A stretch of DNA of 64,000 nt from Bacillota bacterium (GTDB taxonomy: Bacteria > Bacillota > Clostridia > Christensenellales > Aristaeellaceae). The translations under genes were made by a program, and so were the position numbers. Under the pieces are notes generated by a model. That model did not search any database. It was not told the origin of the DNA and saw nothing but the letters and a program-made list of their open reading frames with translations. Position 1 is the first letter of the stretch, and each line of letters starts with the position of its first letter. The stretch is from contig JAEZTL010000054.1 in the NCBI GenBank assembly GCA_023421395.1, positions 1 to 64,000 on the forward strand, written 5' to 3'. This document shows, one piece after another, positions 32,849 to 41,579 of this stretch.

Positions 32849-33573
32849 GCGCGCATTTTGCGCCGAAAGCAACGGATGGCCAGCGCGTAGATCACAAGCG
32901 CGTAGAGCATTGTCCAGCCCATATGGGGCAGCGCCTCTCGAAAGTCGCCCTTAAGTGCCAGCCGGGCCGCATCCACCGCGTGGGCGAAAGGCAGCGCGTA
33001 GCTGACCTTTTCAAACCAGCCGCCGATGAGCCCAAGGTCAAACCAGGTACCCGACATCAGCGTGGCGGCGTTGATCAGGATTGGGAAGACGCCGCCGCTT
33101 TGCTTGTCGGTCATCAGCGTGCCGAGGAGCAGCCCTGTGCCGGTCATCAGAAGCACCGCGGGCATAAGCGCCGTCATCGCCAGCGGCATTTTCTCAAGCG
33201 CGAGTCCGTAGGGCGCCGCCGCGATTAGGCACACCGCCGCCTGCAAAAGGCCGATCGCCACCACCGGTAGCGAATAGCCCAGGATGTAGTCCGCCGCCCG
33301 GAGCGGCGAGGAGAAGAGCCGCATCAGAAACGCGCTGGCCCGGTCTCCGGAGACCAGCATGGACGAAAACAGCATCACGAACGTCAGGCTGAATACCGCC
33401 ATGCCCGGCGCGAAATTCGCCATCGCGAACGCCGGATTGGCCGCGCCGACGGCGCCTGTCAGCGCGTGGATCATCGCCATCAGAAGGATCGGCAGCAGCA
33501 TGCCGAACACAAACGTCAGCGGATCGCGCGCGATCTCTTTCATATTCCTCGTTGAAAAGGCCAACATTCTCAT
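32845..33573 (-). CDS. ABC-2 type exporter permease
   Basis: A 242-aa membrane protein with six predicted segments and the ABC-2 (DrrB/NodJ-like) layout: the loop LVSGDRASAFLMRLFSSPLRAADYILGY after segment 2 and a late LMSGTWFDLGLIGGW region. It overlaps the ATPase gene by 4 bp. Such pairs export drugs, lipids or peptides; the cargo here is unknown. Confidence 0.87.
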   Translation of the reverse strand: MRMLAFSTRNMKEIARDPLTFVFGMLLPILLMAMIHALTGAVGAANPAFAMANFAPGMAVFSLTFVMLFSSMLVSGDRASAFLMRLFSSPLRAADYILGYSLPVVAIGLLQAAVCLIAAAPYGLALEKMPLAMTALMPAVLLMTGTGLLLGTLMTDKQSGGVFPILINAATLMSGTWFDLGLIGGWFEKVSYALPFAHAVDAARLALKGDFREALPHMGWTMLYALVIYALAIRCFRRKMRA

Positions 33574-34298
33574 ACGCGCTCCTCGTCCGTCAGCGCGAGG
33601 AACGCGTCCTCAAAGCTGGCCTCGCCCGTCTGACTGAGAATTTCCGCCGCGGTGCCCAGCGCGGCCAGGCGGCCCCTGTTCAGGATCCCGATGCGGTCGG
33701 ACAACGCCTCGGCTTCCTCCAGGTAATGGGTCGTCAGGATGATCGTCATCCGCTTTTTGAGCGCCTCCACATGCTTCCACAACTCGCGGCGGGCGCGCAC
33801 GTCCAGCCCCAGCGTCGGCTCGTCCAGAAACAGCACCTCCGGGTTGGAGATCAGCGCCATCGCGATGCTCAGACGCCGCTGCATGCCGCCCGACAGCTTC
33901 TTCGCGCGGTCCCGCGCGCAGTCGGAGAGCGCAAAATCCCGGATCATGGTTTCCGCCATTTCCGCCGCCTTGGCGCGCCGCATGCCGTAGATCTCCGCGA
34001 TCAGTTCCAGGTTCTCCCGCACGCTCAGCTTCTGTGCCACCGCCGTCTCCTGCGGCGACACATTGATCCGTGCGCGTACGGCTTCCGGGTTTTTCATGAT
34101 GCTTTCGCCCGAAACCAGCGCGTCGCCCTCCGTCGGCACGGTCAGGCAGCTGAGCATGCGGATGGTGGTCGTCTTGCCCGCGCCGTTGGGGCCCAGCAGC
34201 GCAAAGAGTTCCCCCTCGCCGATGGCGAGGTTCAGGCGGTCCACCACGGTGCGGACCCCGTATGCCTTGGTCAGGTTTTGAGTTTCAACCGCGTTCAT
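33570..34298 (-). CDS. ABC-2 type exporter ATPase
   Basis: A 242-aa ATPase with Walker A GPNGAGKTTT, the signature LSGGMQRRLSIAMAL, Walker B VLFLDEPTLGLD and the H-loop in ILTTHYLEEAE. It is DrrA/CcmA-like. It is translationally coupled (4-bp overlaps) on both sides, to the AbrB-like regulator upstream and the permease downstream, so the three proteins form one operon controlled from the promoter at 34561-34589. Confidence 0.9.
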   Translation of the reverse strand: MNAVETQNLTKAYGVRTVVDRLNLAIGEGELFALLGPNGAGKTTTIRMLSCLTVPTEGDALVSGESIMKNPEAVRARINVSPQETAVAQKLSVRENLELIAEIYGMRRAKAAEMAETMIRDFALSDCARDRAKKLSGGMQRRLSIAMALISNPEVLFLDEPTLGLDVRARRELWKHVEALKKRMTIILTTHYLEEAEALSDRIGILNRGRLAALGTAAEILSQTGEASFEDAFLALTDEERV

Positions 34299-34522
34299 GG
34301 TTCTTCACCCTTCTCAATACCGCCTTCTCGGAACACGGTCGCCATCAGCGTCGCGAACAGCGACTTGGGCGGAATCGCGAGGCCCTGCTCTACGTCCGCA
34401 AGCATCATCAGCGCGTCGCCGGGCTTGATGTCAAACAGGTCTCGCGCCTTCTTGGGGATGACGATCTGGCCCTTTTCGCCCACCGTCACCGTCCAGGCGT
34501 ACTTGCCCTCTGGATGCTTCAT
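34295..34522 (-). CDS. AbrB/MazE/SpoVT-family DNA-binding protein
   Basis: A 75-aa swapped-hairpin AbrB-domain protein (WTVTVGEKGQIVIPKKARD at residues 10-28), with the short C-terminal tail of SpoVT/AbrB-like regulators. AATGGAGGA precedes the ATG. As first gene of the ABC exporter operon it is most likely the local transcriptional regulator, perhaps autoregulating through the AT-rich imperfect inverted repeat between the -10 box and the start codon (about 34539-34560). No toxin gene accompanies it, so an antitoxin role is unlikely. Confidence 0.88.
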   Translation of the reverse strand: MKHPEGKYAWTVTVGEKGQIVIPKKARDLFDIKPGDALMMLADVEQGLAIPPKSLFATLMATVFREGGIEKGEEP

Positions 34523-34560
34523 ACCGGCAAATCCTCCATTAAGTATGATTTGTATAACTT

Positions 34561-34589
34561 ATTATACCGATAGGTGCCGCGGATGTCAA
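34561..34589 (-). promoter_or_regulatory. Promoter of the AbrB-ABC exporter operon
   Basis: -35 TTGACA (34584-34589), 17-bp spacer, -10 TATAAT (34561-34566): a full consensus on the minus strand. An imperfect dyad (AAGTTATAC / ATCATACTT) directly downstream is a candidate AbrB operator. Confidence 0.85.
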
Positions 34590-34597
34590 GCGGCGGC

Positions 34598-34625
34598 GCA
34601 AAAAAGCTCCGCGGAAGCGGAGCTT
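34598..34625 (-). terminator. Terminator of the SH3-repeat gene
   Basis: Minus strand: a 9-bp stem (AAGCTCCGC/GCGGAGCTT, 4-nt loop) followed by TTTTT, 55 nt after the stop at 34680 and just upstream of the exporter promoter. Confidence 0.85.
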
Positions 34626-34679
34626 CAGACCATCGACAAAGTCCCTGAGGTTTCAATCGTTCCCGCCGAACCGCGCCTG

Positions 34680-35390
34680 TTACGGCGCGACGTTGGTGAC
34701 CCCGATGTACTTGTTGTACATGTAGCCGGTCTTTCCGGCATAGGTCACCTTGCTCCACTTGCTGCCGATCTTGATGATCACGATGTCCGAACCGGTTGGC
34801 GCGGTCTTGAGCGTCTTGCTGGACGAGGAGCCGGACTTTCTCAGATTCACGGAAGCATTGGTGACGCCGTAAGCGCCGTTGGTGATATAGTCCTTGTAAA
34901 CATAGCCGGTGGTGAGGCTGGGCACCAGCTGCACCTCGTACCAGTTGCCATACTTGCCCAGCACCGCCAGCGCGTTGCTGGGGGTCAGGTACTGTTCCAC
35001 GTCGTAGGAGATACCCGGCCCGGTGCGAAGGGAAACCGTGCTGGTGGCGTACTTGGTCTTGATCCGCGCCATGGTGCCCCAGCCGGAAAGCGCCGTCACA
35101 TCCACCATGCGGACGACGTAGCGGTTGAATACATAGCCGGTTACGCCCGTTCGGATGACGCGCACATTGTCCCATGACTTTCCGGAGGACAGGATGATTA
35201 CGCGGTCGCCGTGAAAGGCCCATCCGCGCACGTACCTGGCCGTACTGGGACCGGAGCGCACATTGACCGAGCCGTTGGCGGTGGGCATGCGGATGACGCC
35301 CATCTTGACCGCGGCGTCAGCGGCGCCGGAGAGCGCCAGTGTCAAAACCAGGGCAAGGGCGAGAGTTCGCGCAAGTTTTCGGATGCTCAT
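34680..35390 (-). CDS. Secreted protein with three SH3 domains
   Basis: A 236-aa protein with a signal peptide (residues 1-27, ending GAADA) and three bacterial SH3-like modules (about 30-95, 100-165, 170-236), each with the NVRSGPS/SLRTGPG/NLRKSGS core and a GYV or GYM closing motif. Such modules bind cell-wall peptides. No enzymatic domain is attached. ATG 35390 is preferred: GGAGG lies 7 nt upstream, while the ATG at 35396 is too close to it. It is likely a wall-associated adaptor or immunity-type protein. Confidence 0.85.
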   Translation of the reverse strand: MSIRKLARTLALALVLTLALSGAADAAVKMGVIRMPTANGSVNVRSGPSTARYVRGWAFHGDRVIILSSGKSWDNVRVIRTGVTGYVFNRYVVRMVDVTALSGWGTMARIKTKYATSTVSLRTGPGISYDVEQYLTPSNALAVLGKYGNWYEVQLVPSLTTGYVYKDYITNGAYGVTNASVNLRKSGSSSSKTLKTAPTGSDIVIIKIGSKWSKVTYAGKTGYMYNKYIGVTNVAP

Positions 35391-35494
35391 GCTCATTCCT
35401 CCCAGCATTTGGCTGCTGTACCTATTGGATGCGCCTGTGGCGACAAATGTTCCGGTTTTGCCGGAATTTCTCTTGTTTATATCCTTCGGCGCGT

Positions 35495-35523
35495 TTGACA
35501 AGCCTCCATGGGAATGCTATGAT
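35495..35523 (+). promoter_or_regulatory. Promoter of the GT2-GtrA gene
   Basis: -35 TTGACA (35495-35500), 17-bp spacer, -10 TATGAT (35518-35523). Confidence 0.8.
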
Positions 35524-35556
35524 ACGTGGGGAAAATCTTGTGGAGCGTGGAATTGG

Positions 35557-36594
35557 ATGGAAACGACCGCGGCGGTACTGATACCCGCCTACAAGCCGGA
35601 CGAGCGCATGCTGATACTGATCGACGCTTTAAAGGCCCGCGGTTTCTTACAATTGATCGTCGTGGACGACGGGGGCGGCGAGCGCTATGCCCCGCTTTTT
35701 CAACGGGCGGCGGAAGCCGGAGCCCAGGTGCTCGTCCACCCGGTCAACCGGGGCAAGGGCGCGGCGCTGAAGACCGGCCTCAAGCACATCCTCGCCACCG
35801 GGCCCTGCCCTGTTGTGACCGCTGACGCCGACGGCCAGCACGCGCCGGAGGACGTGGAGCGCATTGCCCAGCGCCTGGCCGAAGCGCCGGACGCGCTGGT
35901 TTTGGGCGTCCGGGACAAGTCTCAAATGCCGGCGCGCTCCAAGTTCGGCAACACACTGACCTGCTGGACGCTGGGCGCCGTCAGCGGACTCTGGATCGAG
36001 GACACGCAGACGGGACTCCGAGGCCTGCCGGCGTGCGCGCTTGCCGCCTTTTCCGAACTGAAAGGCGACCGTTACGAATATGAGATGAACATGTTGCTGC
36101 AAGCCCGGCAGGACCGGATGCGGGTGGAACAACTGGTCGTCAAGACCATCTACATTGACGACAACAAGGGCTCCAGCTTCCACGTGCTGCGGGACAGCCT
36201 GCTGATCTACGGCCAGCTACTGCGCCAGCTGATCGCGTTTCTCGGCTCCTCGGCCATCGCGGCATTCATTGATTTGACGCTGTTCACCGTGCTGCACATC
36301 CTGTACCCAGGCTTATTGATGGTGGCGGTTGTGGCGGCCCGAGCGGCCAGCGCTACGGTAAACTACTTCATCAACCGGAACCTGGTCTTCAAGGCGGACG
36401 GCAGCGCGCGGTCGGTGGTGCGCTATTATACGCTGGTGTGCGTGATGGTGATCCTGAGCTATCTGATCATCCGGGGCCTCTCCTTCCTTCACATCCCCGC
36501 GGTGCCCGCGAAGATCATCGGCGACGCGGCCCTCCTGGTATTCAACTACCATGTGCAGCGTCACCTGGTGTTCCGAGGCACGCAAAAAGGCTGA
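35557..36594 (+). CDS. Glycosyltransferase family 2 fused to GtrA-like membrane domain
   Basis: A 345-aa protein. Residues 1-215 are a GT-A domain like dolichol/polyprenyl-phosphate hexose synthases: VLIPAYKPDERM, VVDDGGG, the metal-binding TADADGQHAPED and TQTGLRGLP. Residues 225-340 form a four-helix GtrA-like domain with the paired motifs NYFINRNLVF and NYHVQRHLVF. The fusion suggests that a polyprenyl-phosphate sugar is made on the inner face and flipped by the same protein, for wall polymer or protein glycosylation. Promoter and terminator make it monocistronic. Confidence 0.9.
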   Translation: METTAAVLIPAYKPDERMLILIDALKARGFLQLIVVDDGGGERYAPLFQRAAEAGAQVLVHPVNRGKGAALKTGLKHILATGPCPVVTADADGQHAPEDVERIAQRLAEAPDALVLGVRDKSQMPARSKFGNTLTCWTLGAVSGLWIEDTQTGLRGLPACALAAFSELKGDRYEYEMNMLLQARQDRMRVEQLVVKTIYIDDNKGSSFHVLRDSLLIYGQLLRQLIAFLGSSAIAAFIDLTLFTVLHILYPGLLMVAVVAARAASATVNYFINRNLVFKADGSARSVVRYYTLVCVMVILSYLIIRGLSFLHIPAVPAKIIGDAALLVFNYHVQRHLVFRGTQKG

Positions 36595-36615
36595 TTGAAA
36601 CCCGCAACACTCCAG

Positions 36616-36641
36616 CCGGGAGGTTTTTCCTCCCGGTTTTT
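36616..36641 (+). terminator. Intrinsic terminator of the GT2-GtrA gene
   Basis: Stem CCGGGAGG/CCTCCCGG with a TTTTT loop and a following TTTTT. Confidence 0.9.
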
Positions 36642-36704
36642 GCGCTGTGTGCGGCGCATAATGGAAATTCCGCCGTGAATTAATCCGGCAGCGGCCTAAT
36701 CCCG

Positions 36705-36733
36705 TTGCATGTTTATTCGGTTTTCTGTATAAT
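36705..36733 (+). promoter_or_regulatory. Promoter of the C39-like peptidase gene
   Basis: -35 TTGCAT (36705-36710), 17-bp spacer, -10 TATAAT (36728-36733). Confidence 0.8.
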
Positions 36734-36791
36734 ACGTATGCCGCGGCCGCGGGCCCGGCTTTTTCGCGCATAACGGAAAGGGGGATTCACC

Positions 36792-37592
36792 ATGAAACGC
36801 ATCATCCCGGTCATACTCGCCCTGGCGCTCCTAATCGGCGCCGCGCCGCTTGCCTCCCTAGAAACCGCCGGCGGCAACCAACCGGACGAAATGAAAATCC
36901 CCTATACCGTGGATCTGTCTCCGGAGGACGGGGCCGACTCCGTGGAGCGGCAGGGAGACCATCCGGATTCGCCCTACTTCAACCGCCTGGACTTTTACAA
37001 CATGGCCTCCACCGACACCCTGACCATCCTGCCCAAGTTCATGACGCAGCAGCAGACCAGCGAGTGGTCCTGCGGCGTGTCTTCGGCGCTGATGGTGCTG
37101 AACTATTACGGCAAACTGGGTGACAACAACGAGAAGACGCTGGCCGCGTACCGCTCCATAGGCCTCACGAGCGGCAAGGGCGCGGACGAACCTTCCTCCA
37201 CCAGCCTCAGGCAGATGATCGACATCTTCAGCGGCGTCGGCGGCTTTGCGCTCGCCTCCTCCTTCGATTACGCGGACGACGACGCGCTGGCGGAGGCCTT
37301 TACGCTGGAATACATTCAGGCGACCCTCAAGGAAGGTACGCCGATCATGATCGGCTGGAATGACTGGGGCGGGCACTGGCAGGTGATCATCGGCTACGAC
37401 ACCATGGGTACTGAAACCCACCAGGATGACGTGCTCATCGTCGCCGACCCCTATGACACCACCGACCACAACCAGGACGGCTACGGCGTCTACCCCGCCG
37501 AGCGGTTCATCTACAACTTCACTTTCTATGATTTTTTCAACGATGAGGACGGCAACTTCATGCGCTTCCTAGTGGCCAGGCCGGAAGCGTAA
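36792..37592 (+). CDS. Secreted C39-like (papain-fold) peptidase
   Basis: A 266-aa exported protein with signal peptide (residues 1-22). The peptidase_C39_2-type core shows the catalytic Cys in SEWSCGVSSALMVLNYYG (about residue 97), the His in GGHWQVIIGYD (about 196) and the Asp in VADPYDT. An aromatic C-terminal end (FIYNFTFYDFF) closes the domain. It is not linked to a bacteriocin exporter, so a stand-alone role in processing or degrading extracellular or wall peptides is likely. Promoter, AAAGGGGGA site and terminator are all present. Confidence 0.85.
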   Translation: MKRIIPVILALALLIGAAPLASLETAGGNQPDEMKIPYTVDLSPEDGADSVERQGDHPDSPYFNRLDFYNMASTDTLTILPKFMTQQQTSEWSCGVSSALMVLNYYGKLGDNNEKTLAAYRSIGLTSGKGADEPSSTSLRQMIDIFSGVGGFALASSFDYADDDALAEAFTLEYIQATLKEGTPIMIGWNDWGGHWQVIIGYDTMGTETHQDDVLIVADPYDTTDHNQDGYGVYPAERFIYNFTFYDFFNDEDGNFMRFLVARPEA

Positions 37593-37644
37593 GACCGGGG
37601 GCTCCGCCCGCCGGGAGAATGACCCTTGGGCCCCGCAAAACCAG

Positions 37645-37673
37645 AGCAGAGGGAAGAAATTCCCTCTGCTTTT
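37645..37673 (+). terminator. Terminator after the C39-like peptidase gene
   Basis: An 11-bp stem (AGCAGAGGGAA/TTCCCTCTGCT) with GAAA loop, followed by TTTC. It lies between convergent genes. Confidence 0.85.
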
Positions 37674-37793
37674 CTATACCATCCGACGTATGCCGAGCGC
37701 CGGCCCTTTGCGCGCAGGCCCGGCCGCAGGCTTGCAGGGACTGCGCCGTTCCCATGCGATGGAAAACCGCGAAGCGGATTTTCATTGCCGACG

Positions 37794-38942
37794 TCAGTTG
37801 AACGCGTCCTTCATCCGGTCGAAAAACGACTTCTTCTGCTCGTACTCTTTTCCAGTCAGCGAGCCCTCGAATTGGCGCAGCATCTCTTTTTGCTTTTCGC
37901 TGAGGCGCTTGGGGATTTCCACGTTGACCTGAATGAACAGATCCCCCTTGCCGCTGCCCCGGAGGCTGGGGATGCCCTGCCCCTTGATGCGGAATACCGT
38001 ACCCGGCTGCGTGCCCTCCGGCACCTGGTACTTGACCGGCTTTTCGAGAGTCGGCACATCGATCTCGGCGCCCAACGCCGCCTGGGAAAAGGAGATGGGC
38101 ACATCGCAGTAGAGGTCGGTGCCCTTGCGCTTGAAGTACTTGTGGGGCCTGACGTGCACCAGCACCTGCAGGTCGCCCGGCGGGCCTCCGTGGATGCCTG
38201 GGCCGCCCTGACCGCTGATACGGATCACCTGGCCGTCGTCGATGCCGGCGGGGATCTTGATGGTGCGGCGCTTCGAGGCGCGCGTCACGCCGCGCCCGCC
38301 GCACTTGGGGCAGGGATCGGTGACGATCTTGCCCTCGCCGTGGCAGGTTTCGCACACGCGCACGTTCTGGATGCGCCCGAAGGCGGTGTTCTGCGTCACC
38401 CGCACCTGGCCGCTGCCCTTGCAGGTGGGACAGGTTTGCGGCTGAGTGCCGGGCCTCGCGCCGCTGCCCTTGCAGGTTTCACAGGCCTCGTCCCGGACCA
38501 GCGTAATCTCCTTGGAGCAGCCCATCGCCGCCTCCTCAAAGGAAATGCTGATATCGTAGCGCAAATCCTCGCCCTGCATCGGGCCATGCCGCGCACTGGT
38601 GGCGCCGCCGCCGAAGAAAGCGGAGAAGATGTCTCCAAAATCGCCGAACCCTCCGCCGCCGCCGAACCCACCGAAGCCGCCGAAATCGCCGTAGCCGCCC
38701 GCGCCAGGAGCGCCCTGTCCGGGCGTCTCATGACCGAACTGGTCGTAGCGAGCGCGCTTCTGGGCGTCCGAAAGCACTTCGTACGCCTCGTTGAGCTCTT
38801 TAAAATCTTCCTCGGCTTTTTTGTCGCCCGGATTCACATCCGGGTGCAGCTTTTTGGCCATCTGGCGGTACGCTTTTTTAATGTCCGCCTCGGTGGCCGT
38901 CTTGCTGACGCCCAAGACCTCGTAGTAATCCCGTTTTGCCAA
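37794..38942 (-). CDS. dnaJ: Chaperone DnaJ
   Basis: A 382-aa type I J-protein: J-domain (residues 4-70) with the HPD motif in KKLHPDVNPGDK, a Gly/Phe region (about 75-115), four zinc-finger repeats (CETCKGSG, CPTCKGSG, CETCHGEG, CPKCGGRG) and two C-terminal substrate-binding domains. It stimulates the DnaK ATPase and delivers unfolded proteins. It is the last gene of hrcA-grpE-dnaK-dnaJ, separated from dnaK by 180 nt containing a strong hairpin, so its level is probably set below that of DnaK. Confidence 0.97.
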   Translation of the reverse strand: MAKRDYYEVLGVSKTATEADIKKAYRQMAKKLHPDVNPGDKKAEEDFKELNEAYEVLSDAQKRARYDQFGHETPGQGAPGAGGYGDFGGFGGFGGGGGFGDFGDIFSAFFGGGATSARHGPMQGEDLRYDISISFEEAAMGCSKEITLVRDEACETCKGSGARPGTQPQTCPTCKGSGQVRVTQNTAFGRIQNVRVCETCHGEGKIVTDPCPKCGGRGVTRASKRRTIKIPAGIDDGQVIRISGQGGPGIHGGPPGDLQVLVHVRPHKYFKRKGTDLYCDVPISFSQAALGAEIDVPTLEKPVKYQVPEGTQPGTVFRIKGQGIPSLRGSGKGDLFIQVNVEIPKRLSEKQKEMLRQFEGSLTGKEYEQKKSFFDRMKDAFN

Positions 38943-39017
38943 ACATCACACCTCAAATCCGCCCGCCTGTCGCCGTTTGCAGCGTTTTGGGCAAGTATCG
39001 GCCCGCGGGCCGTGGTA

Positions 39018-39081
39018 CGCCTTTCCGATCGCCTCCGGACGCAGGGAGGCGATCGGAAAGGCGCCGGGGCGGAGGCCCCGG
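39018..39081 (-). terminator. Strong hairpins between dnaK and dnaJ
   Basis: A perfect 19-bp stem (39018-39036 with 39045-39063, 8-nt loop), immediately adjoined by a shorter one (CCGGGGC/GCCCCGG, to 39081). On the minus strand they fall 42 nt after the dnaK stop and 76 nt before dnaJ. No T-run follows, so partial termination or transcript processing/stabilisation is more likely than full termination. Confidence 0.7.
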
Positions 39082-39122
39082 CACAAATCCCCTTACGATC
39101 TTTGGAAAGAAGACGCCTTCTT

Positions 39123-40937
39123 TCAGTTCTGATCCGTGAAGTTGGACTCCACCGTACCGTCGTCATTCATATGGGGCTCGGCCTGAGCGCCGCCCTCGGC
39201 ACCGGCGGACTGCTGGTAAACCTTGCCGAAGATTTCGTAGGTCTTCTGGGTGAAGGCTTCCAGATCGCGCTTGATGTCGGCGGCGTTGTTCGCAGCGCGA
39301 GTCTTCTTGAAGGCCTCCAGTTCGCTCTCGAGGGTCGCCTTGTCTGCGGCGTCCAGCTTGTCGCCCATATCGCGCATGGTCTTTTCCGTCTGGTAGATCA
39401 CGGAGTCCGCGTGGTTGAAGGTCTCCACCTCTTCCTTGCGCGCCTTGTCCTCGTTGGCGAACTTCTCGGCCTCGTCCATGGCCTTCTTGATCTCGGTCTC
39501 CGAGAGGTTCGAGGACGCGGTGATGGTGATCTTCTGCTCGTTGCCGGTGCCCAGATCCTTGGCGCTCACGTGCACGATGCCGTTGGCGTCGATATCAAAG
39601 GTGACCTCGATCTGCGGCATGCCGCGGGGTGCCGGGGCGATGCCGGAGAGCTGGAAGCGGCCCAGCGTCTTATTGTAGGCGGCCATTTCGCGCTCGCCCT
39701 GCAATACGTGCACATCAACCGCGGTCTGCCCGTCGGCAGCGGTGGAGAACACCTGACTCTTCTTGGTGGGGATGGTGGTGTTGCGGTCAATCAGCCGGGT
39801 GAACACGCCGCCCATGGTTTCGATGCCCAGCGAAAGCGGAGTGACGTCCAGGAGCAGCACATCCTTGACCTCGCCGCCCAGAACACCCGCCTGGATGGCC
39901 GCGCCGATGGCGACGCACTCGTCCGGGTTGATGCCCTTGTAAGGCTCCTTGCCCACGATGCGCTGCACCGCGTCCTGCACCGCAGGGATGCGGGTGGAAC
40001 CGCCCACCAGGATCACCTTGTCGATCTGCGAAACCTGCAGATTGGCGTCGCGAAGCGCCTGCTGAAGGGGCACGATGGTCTTCTCGACCAGGTCCGCGGT
40101 CAACTCATTGAACTTGGCGCGGGTCAGCGAGATGTCCAGATGCTTGGGGCCGGTGGCGTCGGCGGTGATAAAGGGCAGATTGATGTTGGCCGCCATCAGG
40201 CCGGAAAGCTCGATCTTGGCCTTCTCGGCGGCTTCCTTCAGCCGCTGAAGCGCCATGCGGTCCTGCCGGAGGTCAATGCCGTTCTCGCGCTGGAATTCCG
40301 ACGCGATGTAGTCGATGATGCGCTGGTCGAAGTCGTCGCCGCCGAGCCGGTTATTGCCGGCGGTGGCCAGCACCTCGAACACACCGTCGCCGATCTCCAT
40401 CAGCGACACGTCGAAGGTGCCTCCGCCCAGGTCGTAGACCAGGATCTTGTGCGCCTGCTCCTTGTCAAGGCCGTAGGCCAGCGCCGCGGCGGTGGGCTCG
40501 TTGATGATGCGCAGCACTTCGAGGCCCGCGATGCGGCCGGCGTCCTTGGTGGCCTGACGCTGAGCGTCCGAGAAGTAGGCGGGCACGGTGATGACCGCCT
40601 GGGTGACCTTGCCCCCCAGATAGCCTTCGGCGTCGGCCTTGAGCTTCTGCAGGATCATCGCGCTGATCTCCTGGGGCGTATAGTCCTTGCCGTCGATGGT
40701 CACGCGGTGGTTGGTGCCCATCTCACGCTTGATGGAAATGACCGTGCGGTCCGGGTTGGTGACGGCCTGCCGCTTTGCGACCTGGCCCACCAGCCGCTCG
40801 CCGTTCTTGGCGAAGGCCACGACGGACGGGGTGGTACGGGCGCCTTCGGCGTTGGCGATGACGACCGGTTCCGAACCTTCCATCACGGCGACGCAGGAAT
40901 TGGTGGTGCCCAAATCGATTCCGATAATCTTGCTCAT
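39123..40937 (-). CDS. dnaK: Chaperone DnaK (Hsp70)
   Basis: A 604-aa Hsp70. It starts SKIIGIDLGTTNSCVAVMEG and shows the ATPase-domain landmarks NEPTAAALAYG and LGGGTFDVS, the linker DVLLLDVTPLSLGIE, and the substrate-binding domain with helical lid. The C-terminal tail is short and rich in Asp/Glu. The protein is shorter in the N-terminal subdomain than the E. coli form, as usual for Gram-positive DnaK. It is controlled with grpE and hrcA by the CIRCE site at 42622-42648. Confidence 0.98.
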   Translation of the reverse strand: MSKIIGIDLGTTNSCVAVMEGSEPVVIANAEGARTTPSVVAFAKNGERLVGQVAKRQAVTNPDRTVISIKREMGTNHRVTIDGKDYTPQEISAMILQKLKADAEGYLGGKVTQAVITVPAYFSDAQRQATKDAGRIAGLEVLRIINEPTAAALAYGLDKEQAHKILVYDLGGGTFDVSLMEIGDGVFEVLATAGNNRLGGDDFDQRIIDYIASEFQRENGIDLRQDRMALQRLKEAAEKAKIELSGLMAANINLPFITADATGPKHLDISLTRAKFNELTADLVEKTIVPLQQALRDANLQVSQIDKVILVGGSTRIPAVQDAVQRIVGKEPYKGINPDECVAIGAAIQAGVLGGEVKDVLLLDVTPLSLGIETMGGVFTRLIDRNTTIPTKKSQVFSTAADGQTAVDVHVLQGEREMAAYNKTLGRFQLSGIAPAPRGMPQIEVTFDIDANGIVHVSAKDLGTGNEQKITITASSNLSETEIKKAMDEAEKFANEDKARKEEVETFNHADSVIYQTEKTMRDMGDKLDAADKATLESELEAFKKTRAANNAADIKRDLEAFTQKTYEIFGKVYQQSAGAEGGAQAEPHMNDDGTVESNFTDQN

Positions 40938-40988
40938 ATTGGTATCCTCCTGAAATCCAGTTTGAAAATATAATTGTTTTTGAAAACG

Positions 40989-41579
40989 TTATTGTTCGGC
41001 TGCCACTTTGACCATGGCGCACCGGATGTTGCGCCCTCTGGCGCGATATCCCTTCTGGAAGACCTCCTGGACGGTGCCGGGCTCGCCCTCGTTGCAGCAG
41101 ACCACCGCGTTGTGGCAGTCGGGGTCGAACGCCTCGCCCATGGCCGGAATCTCAGCGACGCCCAGCTTCTCCATCGCGGCGAGCATTTGCCGGAGCGTCA
41201 TCTCGACGCCATCGGTCAGCGCGCCGGCCTCCCCAGCCTTCCGGGCGGCGTCCAGCGCGCGCTCCAGGTTGTCGACGGTGGGCAGCATCGCGCTCATGGC
41301 ATCCCGCACGCCGTCGTCATAGGCGTCGGCCTTGGCGCTCACGTTGAGCCGCTTGTAGTTCATGAAGTCGGCTTGCGTGCGCTGCGCGATTCGAAGGTAT
41401 TCATCCCGTTCCGCCTCGGCCTTTTCCAGCGCCTCGCTCAGCGCCCTGGCTTCCGCAGATTCGCCCGCCACGGACGTGCCATCCGGTTTTTGTACCGCCT
41501 GCGCCTCGGCTTCCAGCCCGGCGCCGTTTCCCAATCTGTCCTTTTCCTCTGCCATGTCCTCACTTCCAGTCCTTGTCAT
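40989..41579 (-). CDS. grpE: Nucleotide exchange factor GrpE
   Basis: A 196-aa protein with an acidic N-terminus, a long coiled coil (about 55-95), and the conserved C-terminal beta domain (FDPDCHNAVVCCNEGEPGTV, FQKGYRARGRNIRCAMVKV). It releases ADP from DnaK. The ATG at 41579 overlaps the hrcA stop by 4 bp; an ATG at 41555 with GGAAG 7 nt upstream is an alternative start. The dnaK gene follows after 51 nt. Confidence 0.95.
   Translation of the reverse strand: MTRTGSEDMAEEKDRLGNGAGLEAEAQAVQKPDGTSVAGESAEARALSEALEKAEAERDEYLRIAQRTQADFMNYKRLNVSAKADAYDDGVRDAMSAMLPTVDNLERALDAARKAGEAGALTDGVEMTLRQMLAAMEKLGVAEIPAMGEAFDPDCHNAVVCCNEGEPGTVQEVFQKGYRARGRNIRCAMVKVAAEQ

Noticed and set aside
34295..34522. 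Antitoxin of a toxin-antitoxin pair
   Set aside because: The AbrB-type gene is coupled to an ABC exporter and no small toxin gene adjoins it.
37626..40973. A very long open frame on the plus strand opposite dnaJ and dnaK
   Set aside because: It is antisense to two clear chaperone genes, has no ribosome binding site or recognisable domain, and long antisense frames are expected from the GC-rich codon use of the real genes.
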